Assembly (NCBI GenBank): GCA_050732635.1
Contig: JBOHRE010000120.1
Coordinates: 1-8,652, forward strand
Direction of reading: 5' to 3'
DNA from: JBOHRE01 sp050732635
GTDB lineage: Bacteria; Gemmatimonadota; Gemmatimonadetes; Longimicrobiales; RSA9
DNA: 8,652 nt
In this document: piece after piece, positions 6,583 through 8,652 of the stretch
Layout: each line of letters opens with the position of its first letter
Position numbering within the stretch: position 1 is the stretch's first letter
Translations under genes and position numbers: made by a program
Notes under the pieces: model-generated
The model's database searches: none
What the model was told of the DNA's origin: nothing
What the model saw: the letters and a program-made list of their open reading frames with translations, nothing else

Positions 6583-7218
6583 ATGACGATCATGGACCAC
6601 GCCAGATGGTCTGACCGGACCGCTCACCGAGGCCCCTCCTCGACCTTGGATGTACTACACGCACTCGTTCGGAGATTGCTAATCGTCTCGGCTATCGCGC
6701 TGACGCTCACCGGTACGTCGGCTGCCGAAGCGCAGGATCGATGGCCTGTGTTCTTCGAGGCCACTGTCGGACGCGGTACCGGGCAGACCGACGGCGAATA
6801 CCGTGACAACACTGCGGGGATCACCGCGGACGTACTTGTTGGATTTCGCATTCGGCCAGCCGCGGGCGCCGGACTGATCGCAGGTGGGAGCGTCGGCATG
6901 CAAGGGTCGGGGCCCGTCACGGACATTTGCCTTCCGGCGCGGCGGGGTGGCTGCGTGCCTGATTTTCCGGATTTCTTGACTGTAGCGGCCCTCATCGGGT
7001 GGGAGAGCAGTGCCAACGCCGCCGTTCGGGTATCAGGCGGCCCGACGTATGTCCGCGGTGACGTTGCGACGGTCGGATTGCAGGGTCGCGTAGACTTGGC
7101 GGTCTCGCTCGTCCGGCGCATTTCGTTGGCCGTGTCTGGACGCGGTACCCTTGTTCCTGATTACAGAGGCGACGCCTTTCAGCTTGCCTCGGTTGGCATC
7201 GGACTGAGGCTCCGATAG
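6583..7218 (+). CDS. Secreted or outer-membrane beta-barrel-like hypothetical protein
   Basis: No named family is recognised. A signal peptide is visible: RR at 30-31, a hydrophobic core (LLIVSAIALTLTG, 32-44) and an AEA cleavage motif ending at residue 50. The mature part of about 160 residues is rich in Gly and alternating hydrophobic residues, as in small barrels: FFEATVGRG, ITADVLVGFRI, GLIAGGSVGMQG, FLTVAALIGW, AAVRVSGGP, VGLQGRVDLAVSLV, ISLAVSGRGTL, and a closing LASVGIGLRLR. C116 and C124 could form a disulfide in an external loop. This pattern suggests an eight-stranded or similar outer-membrane barrel, although the terminal residue is Arg and not aromatic. The first 25 or so residues before the signal peptide are unusually long, so the true start may lie downstream of ATG 6583. 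AGG overlapping the previous stop is the only ribosome-site candidate. It shares the reduced GC of the DUF2911 gene and probably its transcript. Confidence 0.7.
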   Translation: MTIMDHARWSDRTAHRGPSSTLDVLHALVRRLLIVSAIALTLTGTSAAEAQDRWPVFFEATVGRGTGQTDGEYRDNTAGITADVLVGFRIRPAAGAGLIAGGSVGMQGSGPVTDICLPARRGGCVPDFPDFLTVAALIGWESSANAAVRVSGGPTYVRGDVATVGLQGRVDLAVSLVRRISLAVSGRGTLVPDYRGDAFQLASVGIGLRLR

Positions 7219-7289
7219 GCGGTCACCCGCTTCAGCGGGACTCGTAGCATCCGCGGTGGGTGTGGCGCGCGCGAACCGAGCGCCGATTC
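7219..7289. other. Convergent intergenic region with two GC-rich hairpins
   Basis: CCCGC (7226-7230) pairs with GCGGG (7235-7239) around TTCA, and GGCGC (7264-7268) pairs with GCGCC (7280-7284) around 11 bases. Neither has a T-run on either side. They sit where the barrel-like gene and the paa operon converge, the expected place for termination, but as intrinsic terminators they are weak and factor-dependent termination is equally possible. Confidence 0.3.
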
Positions 7290-7502
7290 TCAGCCCGGCT
7301 TCACCCACTCGAACGCGCTGCGGCAGCGGCGGCACCAGTAGGTGGCCACGGAGAGCGCCGTGCCGAACGGCGCGTGCAGCTCGGTCTCGAGTCCCTCGCA
7401 GAACGGGCAGCGCACGACGCTCGGCAGGCCCAGCTCCGCCGCATCGGGTGTCAGACGATTGCGCCGTGGATCCGATCCACGCGGGGAGGCTGGCTCCATC
7501 AT
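7290..7502 (-). CDS. Stand-alone PaaD-type zinc ribbon protein
   Basis: This is a small protein of 70 residues from ATG 7502; GTG 7505 or ATG 7499 are also possible, all within 9 bases of the paaC stop. The C-terminal half is a four-cysteine zinc ribbon: CPFC, then 21 residues, then CRRC followed by AFEWVK. With the GTG start the cysteines are 33, 36, 58 and 61. The block LETELHAPFGTALSVATYWC matches, from memory, the C-terminal ribbon of E. coli PaaD (TELVSEFGSTACKALYRC-like). In classical PaaD this ribbon is fused to a MIP18/DUF59 domain; here that domain is in a separate gene at 8516-8652. PaaD is thought to help mature the metal centre or the electron-transfer part of phenylacetyl-CoA epoxidase. 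The gene is the last of the operon and is joined to paaC almost without a gap. The first 28 residues look unstructured. Confidence 0.85.
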   Translation of the reverse strand: MMEPASPRGSDPRRNRLTPDAAELGLPSVVRCPFCEGLETELHAPFGTALSVATYWCRRCRSAFEWVKPG

Positions 7503-7505
7503 CAC

Positions 7506-8300
7506 TCAGTCCATCAGGAATGCGCGATTCTTGTCACCGCGCACGCGCCGGATCGTCTCGGCGTCGGGCGCGCCGTGCCCCGGGCGTCGGCGCCGCTCGT
7601 CGAAGTCGCTGAGATCCGGCTCGACGGGCGCGGCGAGGCCGGCCAGCATCGCGCTCACGCGCTGCTCGTAGCGGCGCCTCAGCTCGCTCGGCCCGGCATC
7701 GACGATGCCGGCGCTCACCAGCAAGTCCGCGCGTGGCGAGTCGGGGCCGAACCAGTCGAGCAGCTGCGGATGCAGCGCGTCGATGGCGCGGACCACCCCC
7801 TCGCGCGCCGGTTGGCCCGCACCGGCGAGGCGCCGTGCCCAGGCCGCGCCGTGGGCGGCATGGAAACGCTCCTCTTCGAGCAGCTTCTCGACGCGTTGCC
7901 GTAACGGCGCATAGGCAGCGTCCCGCAGCGCCTCGAACTGGACGCTCAATGCGGTGTCGGCCAATGCGTTCAGCGCCACCAGCTCGCTCCAGTCGGCAGG
8001 CTCGCGGTCGAGCGCCGCCATGCTGCAATACTCGTGGGGCTCGCGGCCGTGCTCGAGCCGGTCCACGTCGTCACCGAAATCGCGCAGCAATGCGTACAGC
8101 AGCCGCGCGTGTCCCCACTCGTCCTGCGCCATGGAGGCACAGGCGATTCCCGCCTCCAGCTCCGGCGCGCCGAGGATCCATTGGGCGTAGCGCATGCCGA
8201 GGAGGCGCTTGCTATCCGCCAGACACAGGATCAGGTCGCGCAGCGCGTCACGCGCCTGCGCATCCTGCTCGGCGGAGCCCTCCACCTCTTTCGGCGTCAC
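7506..8300 (-). CDS. paaC: Phenylacetyl-CoA epoxidase PaaC-like subunit (PaaA/PaaC ferritin-like family)
   Basis: A 264-residue helical protein of the PaaA/PaaC family, part of the cytosolic multicomponent monooxygenase that epoxidises the ring of phenylacetyl-CoA. I start it at GTG 8300, whose GTGA overlaps the paaB stop; the frame extends upstream inside paaB but that stretch is not family-like. Length fits PaaC (about 250) better than PaaA (about 310). Typical blocks are LADSKRLLGMRYAQWILGAP (27-46), SMAQDEWGHARLLYALL (56-72) and LEEERFHAAHG (141-151). Unusually for PaaC, both ExxH pairs (E61/H64 and E144/H147) are present, plus D29 and D115 on the other two helices, where the diiron PaaA subunit has ligands. 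As I recall, E. coli PaaC lacks these and is structural. So it may bind metal, or be a divergent PaaA-like subunit. The call as PaaC rests on length and on lying directly after paaB. Confidence 0.85.
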   Translation of the reverse strand: MTPKEVEGSAEQDAQARDALRDLILCLADSKRLLGMRYAQWILGAPELEAGIACASMAQDEWGHARLLYALLRDFGDDVDRLEHGREPHEYCSMAALDREPADWSELVALNALADTALSVQFEALRDAAYAPLRQRVEKLLEEERFHAAHGAAWARRLAGAGQPAREGVVRAIDALHPQLLDWFGPDSPRADLLVSAGIVDAGPSELRRRYEQRVSAMLAGLAAPVEPDLSDFDERRRRPGHGAPDAETIRRVRGDKNRAFLMD

Positions 8301-8506
8301 TGCGCGCCGGGCGGGTCGGCCGCGCGATCCGCGTTGAACACCTCCACGAGGCGTTCGCGCGGTGTGACCCACATGTCGAACCACCGCTCCTCGTCATAGG
8401 TGTTGAAGGCGTAGATGCGCGCCAGCTCATCATTGGGAGCGTTCAGATTGCCGATGTGGCGGAGCGGCTCGCCCCGACTCTTGCGCGCAAAGACCTCGTA
8501 GATCAT
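8297..8506 (-). CDS. paaB: Phenylacetyl-CoA epoxidase subunit PaaB, short form
   Basis: The 69-residue product begins MIYEVFARKSRGEPLRHIGN, matching the PaaB start pattern 'YEVF-R-(x)n-HVGS-L-A', continues with NAPNDELARIYAFNTYDEE (22-40) and has FDMWVTPRERLV (43-54), the typical PaaB middle. PaaB is a small subunit without a metal site that bridges PaaA-PaaC units in the epoxidase complex. E. coli PaaB is about 95 residues; this one ends soon after the core, with a Pro/Ala/Asp tail, so it is a short form and not an obvious truncation. ATG 8506 has a strong GAGGGGG ribosome site about 5 bases upstream, which itself begins at the stop of the preceding paaD-like gene (9-base gap). Its TGA overlaps the GTG of the PaaC-like gene by 4 bases, a standard sign of coupled translation of complex partners. 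Confidence 0.88.
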   Translation of the reverse strand: MIYEVFARKSRGEPLRHIGNLNAPNDELARIYAFNTYDEERWFDMWVTPRERLVEVFNADRAADPPGAQ

Positions 8507-8515
8507 CCGGCCCCC

Positions 8516-8650
8516 TCAGGCCGCGACGCCGTAGCGGCGCAGCACCGCCGCACCCTCGGCGGTCATGCGTGCGCGAGTCCAGGCAGGTTGCCAGACGTCG
8601 GTCACCGTGACGCTGCCGACGCCGGACAGGCTGCACAGCCGGCCCTCCAC
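8516..8650 (-). CDS. C-terminal end of a MIP18/DUF59-type PaaD (ring-epoxidase assembly factor), partial
   Basis: The minus-strand frame is open at the right edge and ends with TGA at 8516-8518, giving 44 residues of an incomplete gene. The sequence VTVTDVWQPAWTRARMTAEG (positions 15-34 of the fragment) followed by AAVLRRYGVAA matches the end of the MIP18/DUF59 domain of PaaD, where 'V-V-x-x-W/PPWT-x-x-R(M/I)T-x-EG-x-x-x-LR-x-YGIA' is typical in my recollection. The protein stops right after this domain, where E. coli-type PaaD would continue into a zinc ribbon; that ribbon is encoded separately at 7290-7502. The stop is 9 bases before paaB, so the gene is in the same operon. Its N-terminal part, with the conserved domain's Asp-Pro-Glu region, is beyond the window, and paaA may be upstream of it. 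Confidence 0.8.
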   Translation of the reverse strand: MEGRLCSLSGVGSVTVTDVWQPAWTRARMTAEGAAVLRRYGVAA

Positions 8651-8652
8651 GT

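Noticed and set aside
8298..8384. Longer N-terminus for the PaaC-like protein, starting inside paaB.
   Set aside because: The extra residues are Arg/Gly-rich and not family-like, and the GTGA overlap with the paaB stop gives a conventional start.

Overview
This is a very GC-rich bacterial window carrying two cut-off genes (one at each edge) and eight complete ones. The organism is Gram-negative: there is a class A penicillin-binding protein, a C-terminal fragment that looks like an outer-membrane barrel, and an exported protein with beta-barrel-like strands. The GC richness, the DUF2911 gene and the style of the penicillin-binding protein would fit Gemmatimonadota, but no phylogenetic marker is present, so that placement is only a leaning.

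Layout. Positions 1-272 (+) are the tail of a probable outer-membrane barrel gene. It converges, with a 9-bp gap, on a group II PLP-dependent decarboxylase gene (282-1736, -). A 147-bp divergent region follows; it holds a sigma70-like promoter candidate whose -35 element is one arm of an inverted repeat. To its right runs a tightly spaced + strand series: an unrecognised 111-aa protein (1884-2219), an extended SDR epimerase/reductase (2227-3222) and a bifunctional class A penicillin-binding protein (3257-5893). A perfect 9-bp hairpin ends one base before the start codon of the last gene.

After a 110-bp gap comes a two-gene unit of visibly lower GC: a DUF2911 protein (6004-6576) and a secreted or outer-membrane barrel-like protein (6583-7218). 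This unit may have a different origin from its neighbours.

The right end (7290-8652, -) is the distal part of a phenylacetyl-CoA epoxidase (paa) operon. In transcription order it has the C-terminal end of a MIP18/DUF59-type PaaD, a short PaaB, a PaaC-like ferritin-fold subunit and a separate PaaD-type zinc ribbon. The genes overlap or nearly touch, so they are surely co-transcribed. The catalytic subunit PaaA is not in the window and would be expected beyond the right edge. Two points stand out: the two halves of classical PaaD are encoded as separate genes flanking paaB-paaC, and the PaaC-like protein keeps a full set of potential diiron ligands that the E. coli PaaC, as I recall it, has lost.

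I see no rRNA, tRNA, CRISPR array, insertion sequence or phage gene. No wholly new multi-gene system is evident; the paa variant and the unknown 111-aa protein are the best leads.
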